Of a DNA stretch of 26,713 bases, positions 15,779 through 23,599 are shown one piece after another. The stretch's first letter is position 1, and every line of letters begins with the position of its first letter. A program made the translations under genes and the position numbers. The stretch spans positions 1-26,713 of the forward strand of contig JAZTWZ010000134.1 in NCBI GenBank assembly GCA_045636165.1, written 5' to 3'. The notes beneath the pieces were generated by a model that was not told the origin of the DNA, did no database searches, and saw nothing but the letters and a program-made list of their open reading frames with translations. The stretch is from SIG480 sp045636165. Its GTDB lineage: Bacteria > Bacillota > Clostridia > Oscillospirales > JAAYXM01.

Positions 15779-17773
15779 TTGAGTGCTAAAATAACTAATA
15801 CGGAATACGGAAACGAAAGTATCTCCACCCTTAAAGGTGCGGACAGAGTCAGAAAGCGTCCGTCTGTCATATTTGGATCGGACGGGCTTGACGGATGTCA
15901 GCATTCAGCTTTCGAAATTGTTTCAAACTCGATAGACGAAGCGCGTGAGGGTCACGGAGATACCATTATCGTTACTCTGTATGAAGATCATTCGATAGAG
16001 GTTGAAGACTTTGGTCGCGGTTGTCCTGTTGACTATAACCAGACTGAAGGTCGCTACAACTGGGAGCTTGTATTCTGCGAGCTTTATGCAGGCGGTAAAT
16101 ATAAGAACAACGAAGGCTCAAACTATGAGTATTCGCTCGGTCTTAACGGTCTTGGCGCGTGTGCTACGCAGTACAGTGCCGAGTATATGGATGTTACTGT
16201 ATGGAGAGACAATAATAAATACTCCCTCCATTTCGAAAAGGGCGAGAATATAGGCGGCCTCAAAACCGAACCTGCAGACAGAAAGAAGACGGGCTCACGA
16301 ATAAAGTGGAAGCCCGATATTGAAGTTTTCACGGACATAAACATTCCTGCTGAATACTTTGTTGATGTTCTTAAGCGTCAGGCAGTTGTCAATGCAGGTA
16401 TAAGCTTTAAATTCCGCGAGCAGCGCGGCGGAAGCTTTGAAACGACCGAATTTAAATACGAAAACGGAATTTCAGACTATGTAGAAGGACTGGCAGGCGA
16501 GACACCGCCACTCACAAAGCCGAGGTTTATTTCCTGCGAAAGACGCGGTCGCGACCGCGATGACAAGCCTGAGTATAAGGTTAAAATTTCTGCTGCATTC
16601 TGCTTTACCAACACCGCTCCGAGAATTGAGTATTACCATAACTCCTCTTGGCTTGAGTACGGAGGTGCACCAGATAAGGCTGTCAGAAATGCTTTCGTTT
16701 ATGCGGTTGACAGCTTCGCAAAGCAGAATAATAAATATCAGAAAAACGAAAGCAAGATAAGCATTGTCGATATTTTTGACAGCTTGCTTCTTGTTTCAAA
16801 TAACTTTTCCACAATAGTTTCTTATGAAAACCAGACCAAAAAAGCTGTTACGAATAAGTTTATTCAGGAAGCGATGACTGAATTCTTGCGCGAGCAGCTC
16901 GAAATATACTTTATAGAAAATAAAGACGAAGCTATGCGTATCTGCGATCAGGTGCTCATCAATAAGCGCAGTCGTGAAAGCGCAGAAAAAGAGCGTCTTA
17001 ACATCAAGAAAAAGCTCACGGGCAATCTTGATATGACAAACAGAATTCAGAAGTTTATCGATTGTCGTACCAAAGACCGCGAGCGTCGCGAGCTCTACAT
17101 CGTAGAGGGTGATTCTGCGGCTGGTGCATGTAAGCAGGGAAGAAGTGCCGAGTTCCAGGCGATTATGCCTGTTCGAGGAAAGATTCTTAACTGTCTTAAG
17201 GCTGATTTCGGAAAGATTTTCAACAGCGATATTATCGTTGACCTTATAAAGGTTCTCGGTTGCGGTGTCGAGGTTCAGAGCAAGAAGAACAAGGACCTCT
17301 CATCCTTTGACATTGCAGGTCTTCGCTGGAATAAGGTCATTATCTGTACCGATGCCGATGTTGACGGCTTCCAGATAAGAACGCTTATCCTCACTATGAT
17401 TTACCGCCTTATGCCGACTCTTATTGATGCAGGCTATGTCTATATCGCAGAGTCTCCTCTTTATGAAATAAACTGCGGAAATGACACATACTTTGCATAT
17501 TCCGATGCAGAAAAGACGGACATAACAGCAAAGCTTGAGGGTAAGAAATATACTATCCAGAGAAGTAAGGGTCTTGGTGAAAACGAGCCTGATATGATGT
17601 GGGAGACGACTATGAATCCCGAATCGCGCCGACTTATCAAGGTTGTTCCTGATATGGCGCAGGCGGCGGTTTCTGAGATGTTTGACCTTCTCCTTGGCGA
17701 TAATCTCGCAGAGAGAAAGAGATTTATTGCAGAAAACGGCTGGAAATACCTTGACGAAGCAGACATATCTTAA
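15779..17773 (+). CDS. parE: Type IIA DNA topoisomerase B subunit (ParE/GyrB-like, diverged)
   Basis: This 664-residue protein is the ATPase-TOPRIM subunit of a type IIA topoisomerase. The GHKL ATPase has FEIVSNSIDEA (Glu46, Asn50), DFGRGCPVD (Asp77, Gly79) and a glycine-rich loop GLNGLGACATQ, where the family usually has GGLHGVG. The QTK loop is kept (YENQTKKAV). The TOPRIM domain has YIVEGDSAAG (Glu443) and CTDADVDGFQ (Asp525, 527, 529), followed by RSKGLGENEPDMMWETTM. Start TTG 15779 has GGAGG (15766-15770) 8 nt upstream, and no ATG is nearby. It precedes the A-subunit gene by 18 nt. It is more distant from standard GyrB than usual. I favour a topoisomerase IV role because gyrase genes normally lie near dnaA/recF, but this is inference. 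Confidence 0.85.
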   Translation: MSAKITNTEYGNESISTLKGADRVRKRPSVIFGSDGLDGCQHSAFEIVSNSIDEAREGHGDTIIVTLYEDHSIEVEDFGRGCPVDYNQTEGRYNWELVFCELYAGGKYKNNEGSNYEYSLGLNGLGACATQYSAEYMDVTVWRDNNKYSLHFEKGENIGGLKTEPADRKKTGSRIKWKPDIEVFTDINIPAEYFVDVLKRQAVVNAGISFKFREQRGGSFETTEFKYENGISDYVEGLAGETPPLTKPRFISCERRGRDRDDKPEYKVKISAAFCFTNTAPRIEYYHNSSWLEYGGAPDKAVRNAFVYAVDSFAKQNNKYQKNESKISIVDIFDSLLLVSNNFSTIVSYENQTKKAVTNKFIQEAMTEFLREQLEIYFIENKDEAMRICDQVLINKRSRESAEKERLNIKKKLTGNLDMTNRIQKFIDCRTKDRERRELYIVEGDSAAGACKQGRSAEFQAIMPVRGKILNCLKADFGKIFNSDIIVDLIKVLGCGVEVQSKKNKDLSSFDIAGLRWNKVIICTDADVDGFQIRTLILTMIYRLMPTLIDAGYVYIAESPLYEINCGNDTYFAYSDAEKTDITAKLEGKKYTIQRSKGLGENEPDMMWETTMNPESRRLIKVVPDMAQAAVSEMFDLLLGDNLAERKRFIAENGWKYLDEADIS

Positions 17774-17791
17774 CGGAAGGGGGAGAAAACT

Positions 17792-20014
17792 TTGGCAAAA
17801 AAGAAAAAGACAGAAGAAAAAGAACGCAAGGTTTTCGGGCTTAACGCCGAGGTTGTTGAGCAGCAGATAACCGAAACTCTTGAAAAAAACTATATGCCAT
17901 ACGCGATGTCGGTTATTATCTCCCGTGCTATTCCGGAGATTGACGGCTTCAAGCCTTCCCACAGAAAGCTTCTTTATACGATGTACACAATGGGGCTTTT
18001 AAACGGCGCGAGAATAAAATCAGCCAATGTTGTCGGCCGCACAATGCAGCTCAATCCCCACGGTGACGCGGCGATATACGAAACGATGGTACGTCTCTCA
18101 CGCGGAAACGAAGCTCTTAACTTTCCGTTTGTAGATTCAAAGGGAAACTTCGGTAAGGTTTATTCGCGCGATACGGCGTATGCGGCTTCGCGTTATACAG
18201 AGGTTAAGCTTGCGCCTATTTGTGCCGAGCTTTTCAGAGATATAAAGGATACGGTTGATTTTGTTCCGAACTATGATAACACGCTTGAAGAGCCGACTCT
18301 TCTCCCGACAGAGTTCCCGAATATCCTCGTTTCGGCAAATACGGGTATTGCTGTCGGTATGGCGTCAAATATATGCGGCTTCAATCTATCTGAGGTCTGC
18401 CGTACAACGATTGAACTCATCAGAAACCCTGAACACGACATTGCATCAACTCTCCTTGCTCCCGATTTCCCGACAGGTGCGGAAATTGTTTATGATAAGG
18501 AAGAGATTGAGAATATTTACAGAACAGGAAGAGGCTCATTCAAGCTTCGTGCTCGTTGGAAATTTGATAAGTCAAATAACCTCATAGAGGTTTTTGAAAT
18601 TCCCTATACCACTACGGTTGAAGCTATAAAGGATAAAATCGTAGAGCTTGCAAAGGCAGGAAAGCTTCGTGAGGTTTCCGATGTCCGTGATGAATCAGAT
18701 AAGGAAGGTCTCAAGCTTGCAATTGAGCTCAAGCGCGGAACTGACCCTGAAAAGCTTATGCAGAAGCTCTATAAGCTAACGCCTCTAATGGACTCTTATT
18801 CCTGCAACTTCAATGTCCTCATAGGCGGGAACCCGATGGTGCTTGGTGTCCGCGACCTTCTCAATGAGTGGACTGCATGGCGTGCTGAATGTGTAAAGCG
18901 CCGCATATTTGCAGAGCTTACTCGAAAGAAGGACAAGCTCCATAAATTAAAAGGTCTTAAGAAAATTTTGCTTGATATCGACCGCGCAATCGCAATCATC
19001 CGAGAAACGGAAGAGGAGAGCGAGGTTGTGCCGAATCTTATGATCGGCTTCGGTATCGACGAAGTTCAGGCAGAATATGTCGCAGAAATCAAGCTCCGTA
19101 ACATAAATAAGGAATATATCTTAAAGCGCGTTGCAGAAACTGAAGAACTCACTCGCGAAATCGAAGAGCTTGAGGATATTCTCGCAAGTAAGACGAAAAT
19201 CAAGAATCTTATCATCAAGGGTCTTGAAGAAATTATCAGAAAATACGATGCTCCGAGAAGAACGCAGATCATATACAGCAGCGAAATCGAGGAGTTCAAC
19301 GAAGAAGAAACGGTTGAAGATTATCCTGTTCATGTATTCCTTTCAAAGGAAGGATACTTCAAGAAGATAACTCCGCTTTCGCTCCGAATGAGTGGCGAGC
19401 AGAAGTATAAGGAGAACGATTCTCTCCGTGAAACATTCGAAATGACAAACCGTGGCGAGCTTATGTTCTTTACTGACAAATGTCAGGTATATAAGGCGCG
19501 GCTTTCTGAGTTTGCAGATACAAAGGCGAGCGTTCTCGGTGATTATCTGCCGTCAAAGCTTGGTATGGACGAGGGCGAGCAGGTTGTCTTTATGTGCAAC
19601 CCAGGTGACTATAAGTCGCATCTTATCTTTGTTTACGAAAACGGTAAGGTAGCAAGAGTTGAGCTTTCGTCTTACGAAACGAAGACAAACAGAAAGCGCC
19701 TCACGGGTGCGTACTCTGATAAGAGTTCACTTGTCGCGGCGTTTGTGATAAGTGAAGACGAAGAGTTTGCGATGTACTCTACCGAGAACCGTGCGCTCAT
19801 ATTCCATACAGCGCTTCTTGCTCCGAAAACTTCGCGCTCGACACAGGGTGTCGCAGTTATGAAACTCAAAGCAAAATATACGGTAAAATATGTCTGCCAC
19901 AAGGAAGAATCAAGCATAAAAGATGCATCACGCTATAAGGTAAGAACCCTGCCTGCTGCAGGTGCGCGACTTACGGACGATGAGCGCCTTGATGAACAAA
20001 TTTCGCTGTTTTAG
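17792..20014 (+). CDS. parC: Type IIA DNA topoisomerase A subunit (ParC/GyrA-like)
   Basis: This 740-residue DNA breakage-reunion subunit partners the preceding gene. The active-site Tyr135 is in AASRYTEVKL. The quinolone-binding helix reads HGDAAIYETMVR (90-101), with Ala93 where E. coli GyrA has Ser83 and Glu97 for Asp87. A long coiled-coil hairpin spans about 350-480, and the C-terminal domain (about 505-740) has repeated beta-pinwheel strands such as VFLSKEGYFKKI. I find no GyrA box (QRRGGKG-like) in the first blade, which argues for decatenation (topoisomerase IV) rather than negative supercoiling. The total is shorter than typical GyrA. The TTG 17792 start has GGAAGGGGGA upstream. It ends at a terminator shared with convergent rnj. 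Confidence 0.87.
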   Translation: MAKKKKTEEKERKVFGLNAEVVEQQITETLEKNYMPYAMSVIISRAIPEIDGFKPSHRKLLYTMYTMGLLNGARIKSANVVGRTMQLNPHGDAAIYETMVRLSRGNEALNFPFVDSKGNFGKVYSRDTAYAASRYTEVKLAPICAELFRDIKDTVDFVPNYDNTLEEPTLLPTEFPNILVSANTGIAVGMASNICGFNLSEVCRTTIELIRNPEHDIASTLLAPDFPTGAEIVYDKEEIENIYRTGRGSFKLRARWKFDKSNNLIEVFEIPYTTTVEAIKDKIVELAKAGKLREVSDVRDESDKEGLKLAIELKRGTDPEKLMQKLYKLTPLMDSYSCNFNVLIGGNPMVLGVRDLLNEWTAWRAECVKRRIFAELTRKKDKLHKLKGLKKILLDIDRAIAIIRETEEESEVVPNLMIGFGIDEVQAEYVAEIKLRNINKEYILKRVAETEELTREIEELEDILASKTKIKNLIIKGLEEIIRKYDAPRRTQIIYSSEIEEFNEEETVEDYPVHVFLSKEGYFKKITPLSLRMSGEQKYKENDSLRETFEMTNRGELMFFTDKCQVYKARLSEFADTKASVLGDYLPSKLGMDEGEQVVFMCNPGDYKSHLIFVYENGKVARVELSSYETKTNRKRLTGAYSDKSSLVAAFVISEDEEFAMYSTENRALIFHTALLAPKTSRSTQGVAVMKLKAKYTVKYVCHKEESSIKDASRYKVRTLPAAGARLTDDERLDEQISLF

Positions 20015-20051
20015 AAAAAATACCGACAGTTTTAAACTGTCGGTATTTTTT
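20015..20051. terminator. Bidirectional terminator between parC-like gene and rnj
   Basis: A perfect inverted repeat has arms AAAAAATACCGACAGTTT (20015-20032) and AAACTGTCGGTATTTTTT (20034-20051). The A-rich outer ends become T tails on either strand, so it terminates both convergent genes. The effective loop is the central TTTTAAA. Confidence 0.93.
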
Positions 20052-21708
20052 ATACTTCTATAATAATCGGCAGAATCATCGGGCTTCGCTTGATTTTCTG
20101 ATAGAGGTAGTCCGACATCTTGCCTTTAAGAGTATTCTTCATAGTTGCCCAATCGGGGTGTTTTGCTTTGAGGGCAGTTTCGATAACTTCAGAAGAGAGC
20201 GCACGGAGTTCTTCCATAATGTCCTCAGCTTCCTTGACATATATAAAGCCTCGTGAAATAATGTCCGGCGGAGAGATTAGCTTTCCGGTTTCCGAATCAA
20301 TCGAAACGACCACGGTAATAATTCCGTCAGTACCAAGCTGCTTTCTGTCGCGAAGAACAACCGAGCCGACATCACCGATTCCCGAACCGTCTATAAGGAT
20401 TTTCCCTGACGGTACGGCGTTTCCGAGTTTTGCTCCCTTTTCGGTGAACTCAATGACTTTTCCAAGCTCTGTTACGAAAATATTCTTCGGTTTAACGCCC
20501 ATCTTGACGGCGAGAGTCTCGTGAGCCTTGAGATGGCGGTGTTCGCCGTGAATCGGAACAACATACTTGGGCTTTGTAAGAGCGAGCATAAGCTTAAGCT
20601 CCTCTTGACAGGCGTGACCTGAAACATGAACTTCAGCAAGCTTTTCATATATTACCTCTGCACCCTTGCGGTAAAGCTCGTTTATAACATTGCTAACTGC
20701 CTTTTCGTTTCCGGGGATAGGGCTTGCGGAAATGATGACGCGGTCGTTTGGCATAATCTCAATTTTTTTATGTGCAGAGAATGCGATGCGGTAAAGACCT
20801 GACATTGCTTCTCCTTGAGAGCCTGTAGTGATGATACAGATTTTGTTCTTGGGATGCTTGTTTATGGTATTTAAATCTACGAGAACATCGCTCGGAATAT
20901 CGAGGTATCCGAGGTTTTGAGCAACCTCCATAATGTTTTCCATACTTCTGCCGTTTATCGCGACTTTTCTGCCGTATTTTACTGCAGCGCGGATAATCTG
21001 CTGTACACGGTGAACATTCGAAGCGAAGGTCGTGACAATAATTCTCTGTCTGCAGTCCTTGAACAGTGCCTCAAAGGTATCGCCGACGGTAGATTCCGAA
21101 AGGGTGTATCCAGGTCGTTCAATGTTTGTAGATTCGCCCATAAGAGCAAGGACGCCACGGTTTCCGAGCTGTCCGAGACGGGCAATATCCATCATCGGTC
21201 CCTGAATGGGAGTGATGTCGAGCTTGTAGTCGCCCGTGTGGATGACCGTACCGAGCGGAGTTTTTATTGCAAGGGCTACGGAGTCAGCAATAGAGTGGTT
21301 AACATGAATCATCTCAACTTCGAAACTGCCGATTTTGATTTTGTCGCCGGGGGAGGCAACCTTAACCTTTGTCTTTGAAAGCATATTATGCTCTGCAAGC
21401 TTTTGCTTGATTATGCCTGCAGTAAGCTTTGTCGCATAAATCGGGGCATTCACTTCACGGAGAACATACGGAAGAGCTCCGATATGGTCTTCGTGACCGT
21501 GAGTGATTAAGATTCCTCGAATTCTGTTTTTGTGTTTCTTGAGATACGATATGTCGGGAATGACAAGGTCAATTCCGAGCATATCGTCATCTGGGAAGGC
21601 AAGGCCGCAATCTACAACAATTATTTCTCCGGCATATTCGTAAACATACATATTCTTGCCGATTTCATTAAGTCCGCCGAGAGCGAAAAATTTTAGTTTT
21701 TGTGCCAT
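20050..21708 (-). CDS. rnj: Ribonuclease J
   Basis: RNase J is a metallo-beta-lactamase/beta-CASP nuclease with endonuclease and 5'-3' exonuclease activity, central to mRNA decay and rRNA maturation in Bacillota. The 552-residue length matches RNase J1. The zinc motif THGHEDHIG lies at residues 69-77 (His70, His72, Asp74, His75), followed by MIHVNHSIADS and VIHTGDYKLD. The beta-CASP domain includes ATFASNVHRVQQI and GRSMENIMEVA, and the C-terminal VHVSGHACQEEL and PIHGEHRHL blocks complete the site. I chose ATG 21708 (MAQKLKFFALGG) with TGGAG about 8 nt upstream over an ATG nine codons earlier that has no ribosome binding site. It has its own strong promoter about 230 nt upstream and a structured leader. 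Confidence 0.96.
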   Translation of the reverse strand: MAQKLKFFALGGLNEIGKNMYVYEYAGEIIVVDCGLAFPDDDMLGIDLVIPDISYLKKHKNRIRGILITHGHEDHIGALPYVLREVNAPIYATKLTAGIIKQKLAEHNMLSKTKVKVASPGDKIKIGSFEVEMIHVNHSIADSVALAIKTPLGTVIHTGDYKLDITPIQGPMMDIARLGQLGNRGVLALMGESTNIERPGYTLSESTVGDTFEALFKDCRQRIIVTTFASNVHRVQQIIRAAVKYGRKVAINGRSMENIMEVAQNLGYLDIPSDVLVDLNTINKHPKNKICIITTGSQGEAMSGLYRIAFSAHKKIEIMPNDRVIISASPIPGNEKAVSNVINELYRKGAEVIYEKLAEVHVSGHACQEELKLMLALTKPKYVVPIHGEHRHLKAHETLAVKMGVKPKNIFVTELGKVIEFTEKGAKLGNAVPSGKILIDGSGIGDVGSVVLRDRKQLGTDGIITVVVSIDSETGKLISPPDIISRGFIYVKEAEDIMEELRALSSEVIETALKAKHPDWATMKNTLKGKMSDYLYQKIKRSPMILPIIIEV

Positions 21709-21930
21709 TGTTTTTCTCCAATCTTTTATATTCAATATACAACGAAATCGCTATGTAGAACGGCATATAAGCATACCAAAAGAAGCGTCCGTAAATAAAG
21801 GGACGCAAATTCCTGAGAGACGGAAGCGATCACAAATCGGCATACCCCACTATACCGACGAGAAAGTGCCATCTCGATATGCAATATATGATATATAGTA
21901 ATTCCGAAGAATAAAGACAAATAACAGTTA
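21709..21930 (-). promoter_or_regulatory. Long hairpin-rich 5' leader of rnj
   Basis: From the predicted start near 21929 to the rnj ATG there are about 220 untranslated bases. In transcript order they hold small hairpins at 21872-21876/21859-21863 (5 bp, CGAGA with TCTCG), 21851-21857/21838-21844 (7 bp with one wobble, loop GTGGGG) and 21801-21806/21785-21790 (6-bp GCGTCC with GGACGC, then TTCTTTT). A fourth lies at about 21755-21775 (GGTAT with ATGCC, one wobble). The second and fourth both end in TATGCCG. I know no riboswitch with this pattern. A 62-codon frame within it has no ribosome binding site, so I read the region as RNA structure, not protein. Confidence 0.45.
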
Positions 21931-21935
21931 TTGTA

Positions 21936-21964
21936 ATTATAACATTATCCGGTAAAAATGTCCA
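21936..21964 (-). promoter_or_regulatory. Promoter of rnj
   Basis: On the minus strand, TGGACA (21964-21959) and a perfect TATAAT (21941-21936) are separated by 17 bp, with an extended TGT before the -10. Only one base of the -35 departs from TTGACA. It lies directly beyond the stop codon of the upstream gene, so rnj can be transcribed on its own. Confidence 0.8.
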
Positions 21965-21967
21965 GTT

Positions 21968-23206
21968 TTATTTGTCGTGGAGATTGTCCATATTGGTTGC
22001 TCTTTCAATAAAAAGATTGCAGAGTTCTGAAGCAATTTCCTCGTTCATTCCTTCTCCTGTTATGCGGAGAGAGCTTCCCGAGCGTGACGGACGGATGTTT
22101 ACCCAACCGCCGTCTGCGCATATCCTGAGTGCGCCTATATGTTCGCTGTACATATCTTTGCAGGAGTTTTCGAGATTTTTAATAAGCTTTTTTCGGTCGT
22201 TTTTAAGACCAACCTCGCGTGAGAAAAGAATGAAATCGGGGAGGGAAGAGAAGAGTTTTTCTGCCGTGATGTCGTAGTCTCTCAGATAGGAGAGAAGAAA
22301 AACTGCATCACCTATAGCATTGCAGAGAACTTCCTGGGAAAGATAAATCTCTCTTGCTGCAGAATCGCGCCCGATTCTGAAAATGCGCCCGTCGTGCTCA
22401 AGTGCAATCTGCTCGAAAATGCTTGGTGAATCAGAGGGAACAGCAAGCGTCTTTCCGCCAAGCAGAAAATGAACGAGAACACACGCCGCGCTTACATGGG
22501 AATCGTCGTGAAGGTGTTCTTTTTCATCGCGAAGAAACAGTTTTGTACCGTCACTTGATATGGAAAGGTCACAAATGCTGGTCTTTGGCGCGCAAATCTC
22601 GCAGCCGCAAGCCAAAAGAACCTCTCTCAAGGTGGTACTTGCAATGGAGTTGCCGGAAACCGAAACTGTAAAGCCTGATAGCTTGCCTCTTTTTATGACA
22701 GAAGAAGAGAAAGCATCAAGCGCTCCTGAAAGAGATTTTGGCATAATTACATCTGACATCCCGACATAGTTTAAGTCGTTTTGCTTGATTTTTGTTTCTA
22801 TCCCTGCTTGCAAAGCTTTTTCAATCGGAAGTCCGAACTTATCCGTTATACGAATGGAAAGACAGTTTTTGTCGTTTTCAAAAAAGACCATGAGATTAAA
22901 AAGATATGACCGTGAGAGATATGAAGCGGCTGCGAAAAAGGACGGTCCAAGCTCTGTAACCTGAGCGCCTGTCGCTGCAGCTCCTGAAACAAACGCTCCT
23001 GCGAGGAGCCTGCACAGCGAGCAATCGGAATACCCTACGGCGATTCTTGCCGCAAATTCGGCTGTTGCCCGTCCGAGAGAAAGCGCAAGGTCTATTGTTA
23101 TCTTATCTGCACTTCCGCTGATTTCTCCGAATTCGTCAAACAAATCGGGAAGAGAAGCAAAATCGGGAAGTGTGTTTGAGCTTCCGTGAAAAATATCAGT
23201 TCTCAT
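21968..23206 (-). CDS. Phosphohexomutase-family protein lacking catalytic motifs (probable pseudoenzyme)
   Basis: This 412-residue open frame has the overall layout of alpha-D-phosphohexomutases (GlmM/phosphomannomutase). RIAVGYSDCSLCRLLAGAFV and TGAQVTELG (about 54-87) match the DTR-then-GLxxxG-V block. CDLSISSDGTKLFLRDE (212-228) sits where the metal loop should be, and WVNIRPSRSGSSLRI (368-382) where the phosphate loop should be. The working residues are missing. The catalytic Ser motif (TASHNP) is replaced by FFENDKN, DGDADR by SDGTKL, and the GGEQSGH sugar loop is gone. The frame is intact with normal codon use, so it is not a decaying pseudogene. ATG 23206 has GGAGGT 8 nt upstream, lying in an inverted repeat. 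Its role is unknown. It is downstream of the germination pair and upstream of rnj. Confidence 0.7.
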   Translation of the reverse strand: MRTDIFHGSSNTLPDFASLPDLFDEFGEISGSADKITIDLALSLGRATAEFAARIAVGYSDCSLCRLLAGAFVSGAAATGAQVTELGPSFFAAASYLSRSYLFNLMVFFENDKNCLSIRITDKFGLPIEKALQAGIETKIKQNDLNYVGMSDVIMPKSLSGALDAFSSSVIKRGKLSGFTVSVSGNSIASTTLREVLLACGCEICAPKTSICDLSISSDGTKLFLRDEKEHLHDDSHVSAACVLVHFLLGGKTLAVPSDSPSIFEQIALEHDGRIFRIGRDSAAREIYLSQEVLCNAIGDAVFLLSYLRDYDITAEKLFSSLPDFILFSREVGLKNDRKKLIKNLENSCKDMYSEHIGALRICADGGWVNIRPSRSGSSLRITGEGMNEEIASELCNLFIERATNMDNLHDK

Positions 23207-23216
23207 ATATTGAAAC

Positions 23217-23258
23217 CTCCGTAGCTTTTTGTTTTATTATTGACAAAAAGCTACGGAG
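23217..23258 (-). repeat. Perfect 16-bp inverted repeat covering the ribosome binding site of the mutase-like gene
   Basis: CTCCGTAGCTTTTTGT (23217-23232) is exactly complementary to ACAAAAAGCTACGGAG (23243-23258), with a 10-nt loop. In the minus-strand transcript the downstream arm ends in ...TACGGAG, which overlaps the GGAGGT site for ATG 23206. The stem lies about 20 nt after the gerQ-like stop and has no T run after it, so it fits a translation-blocking hairpin better than a terminator. Confidence 0.75.
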
Positions 23259-23277
23259 CTAAACAATAAACCGGGTT

Positions 23278-23586
23278 TTACGGTCGCGGAACACTTGTTG
23301 TGTTGTAGATTGTGATGAATTTAAGGGCGTAAAGGTCGCAGACTATATAGCGTTCAAGGTCGGGCTGATAGAGTGTCAAGAAGTTTGTTCCGACTTTTGC
23401 GAGTATCCCGTCGCGCTGCTCAATAATCTGCGTGCCGATGAGAAAGTCGCAGGAGACATAGTATCCGATTGCGGTCTGGAGCTGTTCGGCAAGCATTTCT
23501 ACCTGAGGGACAACTCGGCCTTGCTCATAGAAGTCGCGGTTGGGGGTGGGAGCTGAAAAGTTCATTCTGTTACCGGTTCGGTCCAA
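23278..23586 (-). CDS. GerQ-like spore coat/germination protein
   Basis: This 102-residue protein resembles the C-terminal conserved domain of GerQ, a spore coat protein needed for CwlJ to work in cortex lysis. From about residue 40, YVSCDFLIGTQIIEQRDG, VGTNFLTLYQPDLERYIVCD and LYALKFITIY follow the pattern of the GerQ domain: a short beta region, a glycine turn, a P-x-x-x-R step and a final Y-L/A-x-hydrophobic strand. The similarity is moderate, and the call rests strongly on the CwlJ-like gene directly upstream, since cwlJ and gerQ form an operon in several spore formers. The start is TTG 23586 with GGAG 8 nt upstream. An internal ATG at 23565 has no such site. It begins 13 nt after the cwlJ-like stop. 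Confidence 0.62.
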   Translation of the reverse strand: MDRTGNRMNFSAPTPNRDFYEQGRVVPQVEMLAEQLQTAIGYYVSCDFLIGTQIIEQRDGILAKVGTNFLTLYQPDLERYIVCDLYALKFITIYNTTSVPRP

Positions 23587-23599
23587 AAAAATCTCTCCT

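Noticed and set aside
17300..17962. A 220-codon minus-strand frame inside the topoisomerase genes
   Set aside because: It is antisense to conserved TOPRIM and A-subunit sequence and spans both genes. It has no start signal, and the sense proteins explain the region.
21709..21735. Nine-codon N-terminal extension of RNase J
   Set aside because: The ATG at 21735 has no ribosome binding site, while ATG 21708 has TGGAG at good spacing and gives the usual family N-terminus.
21785..21806. The GCGTCC/GGACGC hairpin in the rnj leader as a true terminator
   Set aside because: The stem is only 6 bp with a 10-nt loop and the tail TTCTTTT is broken. It may attenuate, but the sequence does not support a stand-alone terminator.
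21732..21920. A 62-codon minus-strand frame in the rnj leader
   Set aside because: It starts with TTG without a ribosome binding site, overlaps paired hairpin sequence, and its product resembles no family I know.
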